Virus record (IMG/VR): IMGVR_UViG_3300020215_000065
Location: 1 to 47,641 of that record
DNA from: a virus
Strand: one strand, 5' to 3'
DNA length: 47,641 nucleotides
Shown: positions 30,843 to 38,832 of the stretch, piece after piece
Position numbering within the stretch: the first letter of the stretch is position 1
Layout: each line of letters starts with the position of its first letter
Made by a program: the position numbers and the translations under genes
The notes under the pieces: generated by a model
Told to the model about the DNA's origin: nothing
Seen by the model: the letters and a program-made list of their open reading frames with translations, nothing else
Databases searched by the model: none

Positions 30843-31613
30843 TTATTTCCCCCGCTCGTGATCGCGGATCGCCCGCAGCGCCGGCGTGAACTGCTCGTCC
30901 ACCGCCGGGATCCACACCGCCACCGGCTGACCGCCGAAGGCGTCGAGCATGTGCCGCATCTCCGCGTACGTCGGGAACGGCCCGCCGTCCGTCGCCGGGC
31001 AGGCGTGCAAGCACGGGATCAGCTCCTGCCGCGTCTGCGCCGCCAGGTCCTCGAAGATCGGCCAGGTCTGGTTCTTCTTCTCCCGCCACCTCGCGAGGTC
31101 GGGGCAGTGCTTCTCCCACCCCATGCCGGGGAGGATCACGTCCGCCCGCTGCGCCAGCGGGTGCTTCGCGTAGTCGGCCAGCCACTTCCGCCAGGCGTCG
31201 TACGCCGGGTGCCCCTTGCCGCGCTGGATCGTGTTGAAGAACTCGTTGCCGGGGTGGTTCCAGATCGCGATCCGGGCGTGGGGCCCGCCGGCCATGGCGC
31301 GGACGCGGCCGAGCACGTCGTGCCACTCGTCGTCGGTGAAGTTCCGCCGCGCCGGGTCGCCGACCGGCCCCACGGCCTCCTCGTCGAAGATCAGCAAACG
31401 GTCGCCGTCGACGGCCCGGCGGACGACGTTGGCCAGTTCGGCGGCGTCGGTCGCGGTCGTGTGGGCCTTGCGGCCGGGGGCGAAGAGCCGCTGGTTGTTC
31501 GTCCCCACCGTGGGGCGGCCGAAGCGGTAGCTGCCCCACGAATATTCGTAGACGATTGGCGCGGGCTTGTAAGCCTTGAGCTGGGCGAGGATGGTGGCGG
31601 TGGGGGTGGGCAT
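30843..31613 (-). CDS. TIM-barrel hydrolase-like virion protein
   Basis: This 256-residue protein has alternating strands and helices: IVYEYSWGSYRF, DRLLIFDEEAVGP with an Asp-Glu-Glu, ARIAIWNHPGNEFF, and ADVILPGMGWEKH. It resembles TIM-barrel glycosidases, and it shares the start MPTP with the larger TIM-like protein at 12488-13606. In the tail region it could degrade host capsule or peptidoglycan. The catalytic residues are not certain, and the family was not identified. Confidence 0.5.
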   Translation of the reverse strand: MPTPTATILAQLKAYKPAPIVYEYSWGSYRFGRPTVGTNNQRLFAPGRKAHTTATDAAELANVVRRAVDGDRLLIFDEEAVGPVGDPARRNFTDDEWHDVLGRVRAMAGGPHARIAIWNHPGNEFFNTIQRGKGHPAYDAWRKWLADYAKHPLAQRADVILPGMGWEKHCPDLARWREKKNQTWPIFEDLAAQTRQELIPCLHACPATDGGPFPTYAEMRHMLDAFGGQPVAVWIPAVDEQFTPALRAIRDHERGK

Positions 31614-31619
31614 GGTCGG

Positions 31620-32648
31620 TCAGGGGGAAGCCAGCGTGCCGCTGACGGGGCTCTTGACGTAGCGGCCCGCACCGAGCGCGTGGTTCAGGACGTCGGAGTT
31701 GATCCGGTAGGCGTCGCCCACGACGACCGCGAGCGTGTCGTAATAGCACTGCAACTGGAGGCTGCCGACGTCGTGGGTGATGTCGACCGCCAGCGGGGAC
31801 AGGTACGCGCCGCCGCCGGCGGCCACCTCGAAGGCCGCGAACGCGGCGGCGTCGGCCGTCGATTGCTGCGCGACGAGCAGCGGCTCGTTGAACGTGAACC
31901 AGACCTGGCTCGCCGAGATCACGACCGCCGACGCCAGCGTCAGCGCCGTCTTGGCGCCCGCCGCGTACCGGGCCGCGACCTCGGCGGCCGTCAGCAGGCG
32001 GTTGAAGATCACCAGCTCGTCGACCCAGCCCTGGAGGAACCCGTCGCCGCCGTTCGCGTACGCGCCGACGAGGTTGTCGGTCGCGGTCGCGCTCGGGGCC
32101 GTGCCGGTCAGCGTGTCCGACACCTCCCCGTTGACGTACAGCACCCAGCTCGTCCCGCTCCACGTGACGACGACGTGGTACCAGAGGCCGACCGTGAGCG
32201 CCGCGCTCAGCAGCGCGTCGGCCGCGCCGCTGACGTAGGCGGTGATCTTGTTGTTCTCCGTGTAAATCAGGAGCTCGCCGCTGGCGTTGTTCTTGCCGTA
32301 CAGCCCGTCGATCGCCCCGCTGACGCCCCAGCGGAACCAGAGCTCGATCCCGCCCGCGCTGGTCAGCTCGATGCTCGCGTGGTTGGCGATCCGGGCGTAC
32401 TGGCTGGACGCCGACACGAACCGCGTGCACGTGTTGCCGTCGTTCTTGATCGCGCCCGGCGCCGTCTGGACCGGCGAGCCGGACAGGGTGAGGGTGGGCG
32501 AGCCGACCTCCAGCGCCGTCGACGCGGCCCGCCACCAGAGGACGGGGCCGGCCCGGCGGACCTGGGCGGCGTAGGCGTCGTCGCGGCCGCCCCGCCCGAA
32601 CAGGTGCGGGAGGTGCGGCAGGTGTTGGACGTGCGGCAGGTGGCCCAC
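31620..32648 (-). CDS. LamG/concanavalin-like lectin tail protein
   Basis: The first 20 residues repeat HLPH (HLPHVQHLPHLPHLF), a likely attachment tag. Residues 60-210 are a concanavalin A/LamG jelly-roll: SSQYARIANHASIELTSAGG, GLWYHVVVTWSGTSWVLYVN and FLQGWVDELVIFNRLLTAAE, with the typical E-x-W strands and final VDEL-V-FNR-L. This is the pattern of LamG-type carbohydrate-binding domains. A C-terminal beta region follows. It probably helps bind the host surface polysaccharide. Confidence 0.75.
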   Translation of the reverse strand: MGHLPHVQHLPHLPHLFGRGGRDDAYAAQVRRAGPVLWWRAASTALEVGSPTLTLSGSPVQTAPGAIKNDGNTCTRFVSASSQYARIANHASIELTSAGGIELWFRWGVSGAIDGLYGKNNASGELLIYTENNKITAYVSGAADALLSAALTVGLWYHVVVTWSGTSWVLYVNGEVSDTLTGTAPSATATDNLVGAYANGGDGFLQGWVDELVIFNRLLTAAEVAARYAAGAKTALTLASAVVISASQVWFTFNEPLLVAQQSTADAAAFAAFEVAAGGGAYLSPLAVDITHDVGSLQLQCYYDTLAVVVGDAYRINSDVLNHALGAGRYVKSPVSGTLASP

Positions 32649-32664
32649 GGGCGCGGCCTCCTCG

Positions 32665-33039
32665 TTACGGCTTCCAGTGGATCTGCCCGGTCGACTCGTC
32701 GACGCTGCTGATCACGGCGATCACCTTGTTCCCGCCGCCCTGGAACCCGAACGTCCGCGTCGAGCTGGGGAACACCCGCTCCCCGGCCCCGGCGACGGCC
32801 GTGCTCGGGGCGGTGTCGGCGTCCCCGAGCTCGACGTAGAGGATCGCGGTCGCGTGGTCGTTGGTGACCTCGACGAACCGCACCTCGCCGGTCGGCAGGT
32901 TCGCGGCGTTGGTCGACGCGGCGACGTACCGGGCCGAGTTCGTCGCCGCGTACGTCGTGCTCGCGTTCTGGAAGTTGAGGGCCGCCCCGTTGCTCTGGGG
33001 GTAGGCCCGGCCGGTGATCAGGCGGTCGACTGCGCTCAT
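32665..33039 (-). CDS. Small beta-rich virion protein, 124 aa
   Basis: ATG 33039 is the only sensible start. The protein is beta-rich with short strands (TYAATNSARYVAAS; VRFVEVTNDHATAILYVELG) and ends in TGQIHWKP. Its size and setting between the two lectin-like proteins fit a minor structural or tail-attachment protein. No Cys. Not recognised further. Confidence 0.55.
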   Translation of the reverse strand: MSAVDRLITGRAYPQSNGAALNFQNASTTYAATNSARYVAASTNAANLPTGEVRFVEVTNDHATAILYVELGDADTAPSTAVAGAGERVFPSSTRTFGFQGGGNKVIAVISSVDESTGQIHWKP

Positions 33040-33053
33040 GGCAATCCCTCCGG

Positions 33054-33980
33054 TTAGTCGTTCATCGTCTTGCCGCACACGACGCCGCGGACCGTGATCG
33101 ATTTGGCCGCGGCCGCCAGCGCGTGGACGCCGACGTACGGGATCAGGTCGATGTTGGCCGTCAGCGCCCCGGTGCTGGTCGTCACGCCGGTCGACTCCGT
33201 GCCGTTGCCGATCGCGACCAGGACGCCGTTGATGAAGAAGTACGGCACCCCGTGCTGGTCGACCTGGAGCAACAGGTGGTAGCTCGTCGACGCCTCGACG
33301 GTCACGCCGCTGTCGACCACGGTGTCCGTGCCGGCCCGGCTCGTGCAGATCTGGATGTTGGTGGCGCTGACCGCGTTCGTGTTGCCGGTGTCGAACAGGA
33401 AGTACGCCTGGTCGTCGTCGGTCGCCGTGACGCTGGTGTTCGTCAGCTTGAACCCGGCCCAGAACTTCATGTTGGCGACGCTGGCGCCGGTCTTGACCGT
33501 CGTCTCGAAGCTGATCTCGTCGTTCGTGTTCCACTTCGCGGCCGCCCACGCGGTCTGCGCCGTGTCGAGGTGCGGGGCGATCACGTTGAGGTCGCCCGAC
33601 GCGCCGGCCGTGGTCAGCGTGATCCCGCCGCCGTCCGCGAACGTGGTCAGCGCGCTCGTCGCGTTCGTGCCCAGGACTTCCCAGTTGTTGTTCGCCGGCT
33701 CGCGGGTCGCCTCGGTGCCGCTCGCGAGGTCGGCGTTGAGCACCGGCCGCTGGAGGAACCGCTCGGTCAGGACGAAGCGGTCGACGAGCTCGCACGCGGG
33801 GAGCACGGCGTTGTTGCCGGTCGGGAGCTGGTGGAACCGCTTACCGGTGACCGTGTTCACCCAGACCGCGCCGGCCGGGCGGACGCCCAGGTGCACGCCG
33901 GTGCTGTTCGTCCCGCCGTGGGACGGGTTGGTCGCGACGTTGTCGACGTACTTGAAGTTGAGCGTGGACTCTGCGGGCAT
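33054..33980 (-). CDS. Lectin-fold-like structural protein, 308 aa
   Basis: The first 55 residues contain PSHGGTNSTGVHLGVRPAG and NTVTGKRFHQLPT, like the N-terminal attachment pieces of virion fibres. Residues 85-300 form a jelly-roll-like region: FETTVKTGASVANMKFWAGF, TSYHLLLQVDQHGVPYFFIN and IDLIPYVGVHALA. The pattern of a concanavalin-type fold with a loop resembles the neighbour at 31620. This may be a receptor-binding or fibre protein. It is complete. Confidence 0.6.
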   Translation of the reverse strand: MPAESTLNFKYVDNVATNPSHGGTNSTGVHLGVRPAGAVWVNTVTGKRFHQLPTGNNAVLPACELVDRFVLTERFLQRPVLNADLASGTEATREPANNNWEVLGTNATSALTTFADGGGITLTTAGASGDLNVIAPHLDTAQTAWAAAKWNTNDEISFETTVKTGASVANMKFWAGFKLTNTSVTATDDDQAYFLFDTGNTNAVSATNIQICTSRAGTDTVVDSGVTVEASTSYHLLLQVDQHGVPYFFINGVLVAIGNGTESTGVTTSTGALTANIDLIPYVGVHALAAAAKSITVRGVVCGKTMND

Positions 33981-34027
33981 GACCGTAACTCCTTGTCAGT
34001 TTGGGGCTACTGACGGAACCGTTGGGG

Positions 34028-34402
34028 TTAACCGATCGCCTTGGCCCGGGCCTCGGCGGTCTCGAACGGGAATTTCAGCGGGGGGTTGGCGAGGCGGCAG
34101 TACCCGGCCGGCATCGCCGGGACGGGGGCGCCGACCGGCGTGTAGATCACTTTGCGGTTGCCGCCCTCGCGCTCGAAGACGTACTCGGTGGCGTAGAACG
34201 GCGGGCCGTCGACGGCCTTCGGGATGGGATTGCCTTTGCCGTCCGTGGCCTCGGGGGACGTGGTGACGGCTTGCCCCTCCTCCACCGACCACGTCTTGAT
34301 CTTCGCCGCCTCGCGGTTGGCCGCCTCCTGCTGCTGGTCGGCGTTGAACGTCGCCGCGGTCTCCGCGTGCTTCTCGGCCGCGGTCTTGTGCTTCTTCGCC
34401 AT
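34028..34402 (-). CDS. Hypothetical virion-region protein, 124 aa
   Basis: ATG 34402 starts MAKKHKTAAEKHAETAATFN, a basic helical N-terminus rich in Gln, Glu and Ala, then a beta region with GPPFYATEYVFEREGGNRKV and YCRLANPPLKFPFETAEARA. It may link the capsid adaptor and the fibre proteins. No recognised family. The N-terminal coiled segment suggests that it assembles as an oligomer. Confidence 0.55.
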   Translation of the reverse strand: MAKKHKTAAEKHAETAATFNADQQQEAANREAAKIKTWSVEEGQAVTTSPEATDGKGNPIPKAVDGPPFYATEYVFEREGGNRKVIYTPVGAPVPAMPAGYCRLANPPLKFPFETAEARAKAIG

Positions 34403-34419
34403 ATCGGGCTCCTCGCCTC

Positions 34420-35133
34420 TCAGGTCACGGTCACGATCGGGTTGTCGTAGAACCAGCGGCCGTCGTCGGGCCGCATCACGTCGGTCAGCCCGCGGATCGG
34501 GCCGAACTGCGGCTGGAGCATCCCGTCCCGCGCCTGGGCCTCGGCCAGCATCCGGTGCCCGACCTCCCAGTTCGCGCCCAGCTCGTTCTTCTCGGTCATC
34601 TCGGCCCACCCGCGGACGAGCGTCAGCAGCACGGCCGACAGGTGGTTCGGGATGTCGGCCACGTTGCTGCCCGCGGACGGGACCGTGATCTCGCGGAGGT
34701 ACTGGATCTGCAGCGCGTCGGACGTCGTCGCGTCCGGGGTCGGGTAGACCTGCAGCTTGAAAGTGCTCGCGTTCGTCCCGGTCGCCTGCCCGGTCGTGTC
34801 GACCGCGTAGAACACGGCGTCGCCGACCGTGCCGGTCACGCTGTTCGCCCGCAGGTCCAGCACCTGCGACACCGTGCGCGGGAGCATGACCGAGTTCGTC
34901 GACGTCCCGCCGCGGAGCGTGACCAGCTGGCAGAAGTCGGTCGGCAGGGCGACGTAGTTCTGGCCGCTGGTGAACCCGAGCGTCGTCGTCTTGTGCCGCC
35001 AGCTCCAGGCGAAGTTGTTGAACTCGCCCAGGGCCTGCACGACGCAGAAGCTCGTGCTGTTGCCCGTGTCGAACGTCGCCCGCCCCGCGGCGTGCGCGGC
35101 GGCGGCCTCGAGTTGGGTTAAAGTGAAGCTCAT
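34420..35133 (-). CDS. Head-tail adaptor-like protein
   Basis: This 237-residue protein has a helical N-terminus (TLTQLEAAAAHAAGR), a beta-rich middle (NYVALPTDFCQLVTLRGG; FKLQVYPTPDATTSDALQIQ), and a helical C-terminus ADIPNHLSAVLLTLVRGWAE ending DGRWFYDNPIVTV. The mixture, length and place just after capsid genes fit the adaptor that sits below the portal of short-tailed phages (P22 gp4/gp10-type neighbourhood). The LPTDF motif is often seen in such adaptors. Confidence 0.6.
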   Translation of the reverse strand: MSFTLTQLEAAAAHAAGRATFDTGNSTSFCVVQALGEFNNFAWSWRHKTTTLGFTSGQNYVALPTDFCQLVTLRGGTSTNSVMLPRTVSQVLDLRANSVTGTVGDAVFYAVDTTGQATGTNASTFKLQVYPTPDATTSDALQIQYLREITVPSAGSNVADIPNHLSAVLLTLVRGWAEMTEKNELGANWEVGHRMLAEAQARDGMLQPQFGPIRGLTDVMRPDDGRWFYDNPIVTVT

Positions 35134-35246
35134 GTGCGAAGTAGCGGGCGGCGGCGTGCTTCCCTACACCAGTCCCATGTTTTGGGGGCGGGTTTTGACC
35201 CGCGCCTCCGTCGCCTCACTTGCGATCGCCGGGCGTTTCGAAAGGT

Positions 35247-35282
35247 GGGCGGCGGGGCGCGTCCGAGTGAACCCCGCCGCCC
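35247..35282 (-). terminator. Strong stem-loop between decoration and adaptor genes
   Basis: An 11-bp perfect inverted repeat (35247-35257 GGGCGGCGGGG with 35272-35282) closes a 14-base loop just after the decoration-like gene. On the minus strand only ACCTTTCG follows, so it may be a weak terminator or a stability element tuning late-gene dosage. Confidence 0.4.
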
Positions 35283-35292
35283 GTTCGGGGGC

Positions 35293-35784
35293 TTAGATCA
35301 GGCCGACGAGCTTGACGAGCTTCGCGCTCGCGTCGATCGCGATCGCGCAGATCGGGCTGGTCGCGTCGGCCGTCACGTCGAGCGTGCCGTCGCTGGAGCC
35401 CGTGGGCGTCAGCGGGTCGCCGTCCGCGCCGGCGGTCAGGGCGGTCGTCAGCGTCGCGAAGCCCGCGACCTGGATCCACCCGTAGCTGCCGTCCGCGATC
35501 ACCGACTGGAACACGCCCGCGCCGACCTCGGCGCTGTCGGACAGGTCCATCGTGACCGTGGTCGTCTCGCCGGCCGACGCGCCGGAGACCGCGAGGATGT
35601 AGGCGAAGTTCCCGACGACCGCGGCGACGTTGCCGGCGCCGTTGTCGAACTTGACCCAGCGGTAGGCCTTGGTGCCGGCGGCGTTCCACCGCACGGCGCC
35701 GACGCCGTTCTCGTCGGTGGTGCTCGTGTACTCCCACCACTCGTTGTCCGTGTTGTTCCCGAATGCGACAGGCTCGAAGGGCAT
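35293..35784 (-). CDS. Capsid decoration-like protein
   Basis: This 163-residue protein is beta-rich with an N-terminal FGNNTDNEWWEYTST, then VKFDNGAGNVAAVVGNFAYI and FQSVIADGSYGWIQVAGFAT. It lies directly after the capsid gene, beyond a terminator that would lower its expression, and its IQVAGF and SSDGTLDV segments recall capsid-decoration or head-fibre folds. Not identified to family. The Ser/Thr- and Gly-rich composition is usual for proteins displayed on virions. Confidence 0.55.
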   Translation of the reverse strand: MPFEPVAFGNNTDNEWWEYTSTTDENGVGAVRWNAAGTKAYRWVKFDNGAGNVAAVVGNFAYILAVSGASAGETTTVTMDLSDSAEVGAGVFQSVIADGSYGWIQVAGFATLTTALTAGADGDPLTPTGSSDGTLDVTADATSPICAIAIDASAKLVKLVGLI

Positions 35785-35818
35785 GGTCTGTTTCTCCGAT
35801 CAGGAGGTTGAAGGTCTG

Positions 35819-35855
35819 AAAATGACCGGGGCGGGGAGGGTGTCCGCCCCGGTCA
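35819..35855 (-). terminator. Terminator after the major capsid gene
   Basis: On the minus strand TGACCGGGGCGG (35855-35844) pairs over 12 bases with 35834-35823 across a 9-base loop, followed by TTTT. It lies just past the capsid stop and would let some transcripts end there, which favours capsid over later genes. Confidence 0.75.
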
Positions 35856-35877
35856 CGGAGGAGGAGGAAAGTCAGGG

Positions 35878-36960
35878 TTAGCCGGGGCAGATGATCCCGA
35901 GCCGCTGGCGCGACGTGCAGATCAGCTGGTACCAGAAGTCGAGGTGGACGGTCCAGACGTACGGCTGGCTCCGGTCGTTCATCGGCTCCTCCTCGGCGAA
36001 GAAGCCCGAGCCGTGGAACACGGGGAACAGGTACTGGCTGTTGATCCAGAAGTAGCGCGGGGCCGTCGAGGCGTACCCGAGGTTGTCGATCTCGGTGACG
36101 TACTTGATCGGGATGTTCTGGTACCCGAGCTGCCCGGCGTACACGCCGAGGTCCTTGCCGTCGCCGACCAGGCGGTCGTTCGCCTCCTCGGTCAGCTGGG
36201 CGTACTTCTTGACCCCGTTGACGTCGGTCAGGATCATGAACTTCGAGAATTGGGTGCTCTCGAAGTACTTGGTCATCGACGGCGGGGCCTTGAAGTCGAC
36301 CTTCCGGATCATCGAGTGGAAGGCGTCCTTCAAGGTCGTGTCGATCGCGCCGGCCGTGTAGTTCGCGACCTTGTTGCGGAACCGCGTCTGGCTCGACGCG
36401 ACGCCGCCCAGGGTCGTGAACCCGGACGGGAACAAGCCGTCCTCGGTGATGAAGCAGCGGATCGAGTACGGCCGGTTGGCCGTCGCCGAGGTCTCCATCG
36501 TGGCGGCGCTGGGGGTCGTCCACCACGCGGCGTCGACCAGGTTGTGCATCCCGACGCGCTGGAACTGCCGCTTGGCCTTGAGCAGGTCCTCGGTCTGGCT
36601 GTTGATGCCGGCCGCGTCCGCCCCGCCCATGTTGAACTCGATCTCGTGCTTGGTGTACGAGAACGAGTCGTGGAGGAAGCGGAACTGGTACTCGATCGCG
36701 GTGACGCCGTCCTCGATCTGCGCCGTGAACGAGTCGCCGGGCTGGTAGAACGCGGCGCCGGTGCCCGCGCTGAACTGGCTGAACGAGCGGATGCTCTTGC
36801 CGGTCTTGACGACCTTGCTGTTCCCGCCCTTCATCAGGTCGCCGGTCAGCGTGGTCTGGTTCTGAACTTCGTTGAGGATGCCGCTTTCGGTGTTGGCCTC
36901 CAGGTTGTACTGGTTGGTCAACAGGACGAAGTCGGCGAACAGTGCGAGGGCCTTGCCCAT
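35878..36960 (-). CDS. Major capsid protein
   Basis: This 360-residue protein lies between the scaffold-like gene and a strong terminator, the usual position for the most expressed virion gene. It has the N-terminal KGGNSKVVKTGKSIRSFSQF loop, an E-loop-like DSFTAQIEDGVTAIEYQFRF, a spine helix DAFHSMIRKVDFKAPPSMTK and a final WTVHLDFWYQLICTSRQ strand. These fit the HK97-fold capsid group without a protease domain. I assign it from position, size and fold cues; family by exact name is not certain. Confidence 0.75.
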   Translation of the reverse strand: MGKALALFADFVLLTNQYNLEANTESGILNEVQNQTTLTGDLMKGGNSKVVKTGKSIRSFSQFSAGTGAAFYQPGDSFTAQIEDGVTAIEYQFRFLHDSFSYTKHEIEFNMGGADAAGINSQTEDLLKAKRQFQRVGMHNLVDAAWWTTPSAATMETSATANRPYSIRCFITEDGLFPSGFTTLGGVASSQTRFRNKVANYTAGAIDTTLKDAFHSMIRKVDFKAPPSMTKYFESTQFSKFMILTDVNGVKKYAQLTEEANDRLVGDGKDLGVYAGQLGYQNIPIKYVTEIDNLGYASTAPRYFWINSQYLFPVFHGSGFFAEEEPMNDRSQPYVWTVHLDFWYQLICTSRQRLGIICPG

Positions 36961-36968
36961 GTGTTTTC

Positions 36969-36983
36969 ACTCCCGCGCCGGGA
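36969..36983 (-). promoter_or_regulatory. Hairpin covering the capsid gene ribosome site
   Basis: On the minus strand CTCCC pairs with GGGAG across a GGCGC loop, and GGGAG is the ribosome site eight bases before the capsid ATG (36960). The small hairpin could limit initiation until ribosomes translating the upstream scaffold gene melt it, a form of translational coupling. Confidence 0.4.
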
Positions 36984-36992
36984 GCAGTCGCG

Positions 36993-38219
36993 TTAGCCGG
37001 CCAATGCGTGCGCCCGCCCGGCCTGGCCGTCGCGGGCGGCGCGGTTCACGCGCTCCCGGGCCCGGGCGTACACGTCCTGCTGCTCGCGGGCCGGTTGGCT
37101 CGCGGGCGTCGGGGCGGGTCCGCCGCGGTCGAAGGTCTGGTCGAGGGTGCGCTTGCGGTCGGCCTGGGCTTTCGCCTGCTGCTGGCGCTCGATCTCGGGG
37201 TACAGGGTGTTGTGGGTGACGAACCGCACCGCCTCCTCGGGGGAGACCGGGCGGCCCTGACGGTGGCGCATCGCGTGGTAGTCGCGGATGTCGTCCCGCA
37301 GCTTGTCCCGCGTCGCCGCGTCCTTGAGCTGGGGGTAACGGTCCGCGATCGCCTCGAAATGCTGGTCCTCGATCGAGCGATTGACCCGCTCCTGCTCGGC
37401 GGCGGCTGCCGCGAACTGGCGCTGTTCGTCCTGCGATCGAAGCTGTTGCTCCAGGTCGACGTTCCTGCGGGCGATGGCGAGCTGGCTGCGGTAGACGGCG
37501 CTGTCCGCGCCCCACTCTTCCGCGACCAATGCCAACGCCTGCCGGACGTCGTCCGGAAACGATTCGGTGCCCGCGACCGCCGCCGGCTGCCCGGCCTGCG
37601 GAGGTTGTGGCACCTGCCCTGAGACCCCAGCGCCCCGGCCGTCGTGCGGATCGGCCTGCTGGGAGTGGTTCGGTTGCGCGGGGGCGGCGCGGCCTGCGGC
37701 GGCCTGCTGCTGCTGGAACCGCGCGTTGCGCTCGTTGCGGATGGCCCGGACGTCGTTCAGGTGGTCCAGGCGCTCGCTGATGCCCATCTCGCCCCAGGTC
37801 TTGGGGTCGGGGAGCATGCCGGGGACGCTCTTGAGCAGCGCGAACTCGTTGGCGCTGAGCGTCCCGTTGTATTCCTTGGGGGAGGGTTGGGGCGTCGTGT
37901 CGCCGTCCGCCTTGTGTTGCCCGGTTGGCGTCGCCGCGGCTGCGGGCGCGTCCGTCGTCCGATCCCCGACCGCAGGCGGGGTCTGGGGCTTCGCCTTGTC
38001 GGCGAGCACCTGTCTCGCGCGGGCGTAGGGGTCTACGTCCGCTGGCGCCTCGTTCCCCGCCGTGACGGGGGCACGTTCGTCGGCGGGGGCCGGGGCGGCG
38101 AGTTCGGGGGCGTCGGTCGCGGCCGGCGCGGTCGAGGCGTCGGGCGGCGGGGTGGGTGACGCGAATCGCCCGTCCTCCCCCCTGGGTTGCGTGATTGCTT
38201 GTTCGATGATCGTGGTCAT
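36993..38219 (-). CDS. Scaffolding-like protein
   Basis: This 408-residue protein is rich in Pro, Ala, Gln and Glu, with a disordered N-terminal 110 residues (APAPADERAPVTAGNEAPAD), a central helical FALLKSVPGMLPDPKTWGEM, a Gln-rich linker and C-terminal coiled coil (NVDLEQQLRSQDEQRQFAAA; RQQQAKAQADRKRTLDQTFD). It lies just before the capsid gene, the canonical scaffold position. The basic C-terminal end (RARERVNRAARDGQ) would bind the capsid shell. Confidence 0.7.
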   Translation of the reverse strand: MTTIIEQAITQPRGEDGRFASPTPPPDASTAPAATDAPELAAPAPADERAPVTAGNEAPADVDPYARARQVLADKAKPQTPPAVGDRTTDAPAAAATPTGQHKADGDTTPQPSPKEYNGTLSANEFALLKSVPGMLPDPKTWGEMGISERLDHLNDVRAIRNERNARFQQQQAAAGRAAPAQPNHSQQADPHDGRGAGVSGQVPQPPQAGQPAAVAGTESFPDDVRQALALVAEEWGADSAVYRSQLAIARRNVDLEQQLRSQDEQRQFAAAAAEQERVNRSIEDQHFEAIADRYPQLKDAATRDKLRDDIRDYHAMRHRQGRPVSPEEAVRFVTHNTLYPEIERQQQAKAQADRKRTLDQTFDRGGPAPTPASQPAREQQDVYARARERVNRAARDGQAGRAHALAG

Positions 38220-38229
38220 CGGGTGTCCC

Positions 38230-38523
38230 TCACTGCCACGCCAGTCCGTTGCGCCGCCCGGCCTCGACGTAGGCCTTGCGGGTGTAGAACCGCTGCTGGC
38301 CCCGCGGCCCGTAGGCGTCCGCGCCCGGCTGGTTGAACGGGAGGCGGATCGACTCGATCGCCTCCTGGTTGCGGTAGCGGCGGGTCGATTCCAGGGCGCT
38401 GCGGAGCGTCGCCAGCGCCTCGGCGGTGACCGGGACGCGCTTGGACAGGCGGCACGCGCGGCACGGCTTGCCGTACTGGCACGTGTGGCTGACTCGCTTC
38501 CTCGTCGCGGTGCGGGGCTTCAC
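38230..38523 (-). CDS. Small Cys-rich basic protein, 97 aa
   Basis: GTG 38523 is the likely start (KPRTATRKRVSHTCQYGKPC), because the longer frame continues over the control region. Cys residues TCQYGKPCRACRLSKR may bind zinc, then a helix VTAEALATLRSALESTRRYR. Basic and small, it may bind nucleic acid or assist packaging. It lies next to the scaffold gene, with a gap to the divergent RHH regulator at 38620. Confidence 0.55.
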   Translation of the reverse strand: MKPRTATRKRVSHTCQYGKPCRACRLSKRVPVTAEALATLRSALESTRRYRNQEAIESIRLPFNQPGADAYGPRGQQRFYTRKAYVEAGRRNGLAWQ

Positions 38524-38619
38524 TGCGGATGAGTTTGCGAGGGCGGAACGCGGGGAGGGGGCGGGGTCAAAGGAAAAGTTTCCCCGCCCGCATTTCGATG
38601 TGCTAAACGTGTGTCCAGC

Positions 38620-38829
38620 ATGGGCACACACCTGAAAACGAGCACCCCGGCGACCGTTCGGCCGAAGCATCCGAGCCGCGTCGGGCGGGCCCACATCAGT
38701 TTCCCCAAGTCACTCCGCGAGTCGGCCGCGGCGCGGATGGTCGCGCTGAACTTCGACGATTTCAGCGAGTACGTGCGGCACTTGATCCGAGAGGACGTCA
38801 AGGCGGCGAAGGCCGCGAAAGGAACGTGA
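38620..38829 (+). CDS. Ribbon-helix-helix regulator, 69 aa
   Basis: ATG 38620 follows a -10-like TAAACG (38604-38609) by 10 bases, so the mRNA is probably leaderless; a GTG at 38611 in frame is less likely. The sequence has a basic start (HLKTSTPATVRPKHPSRVGR) and an RHH core: AHISFPKSLRESAAARMVAL with FSEYVRHLIREDVKAAK. It faces the late operon and leads the plus-strand island, and probably controls it. Confidence 0.65.
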   Translation: MGTHLKTSTPATVRPKHPSRVGRAHISFPKSLRESAAARMVALNFDDFSEYVRHLIREDVKAAKAAKGT

Positions 38830-38832
38830 ACG

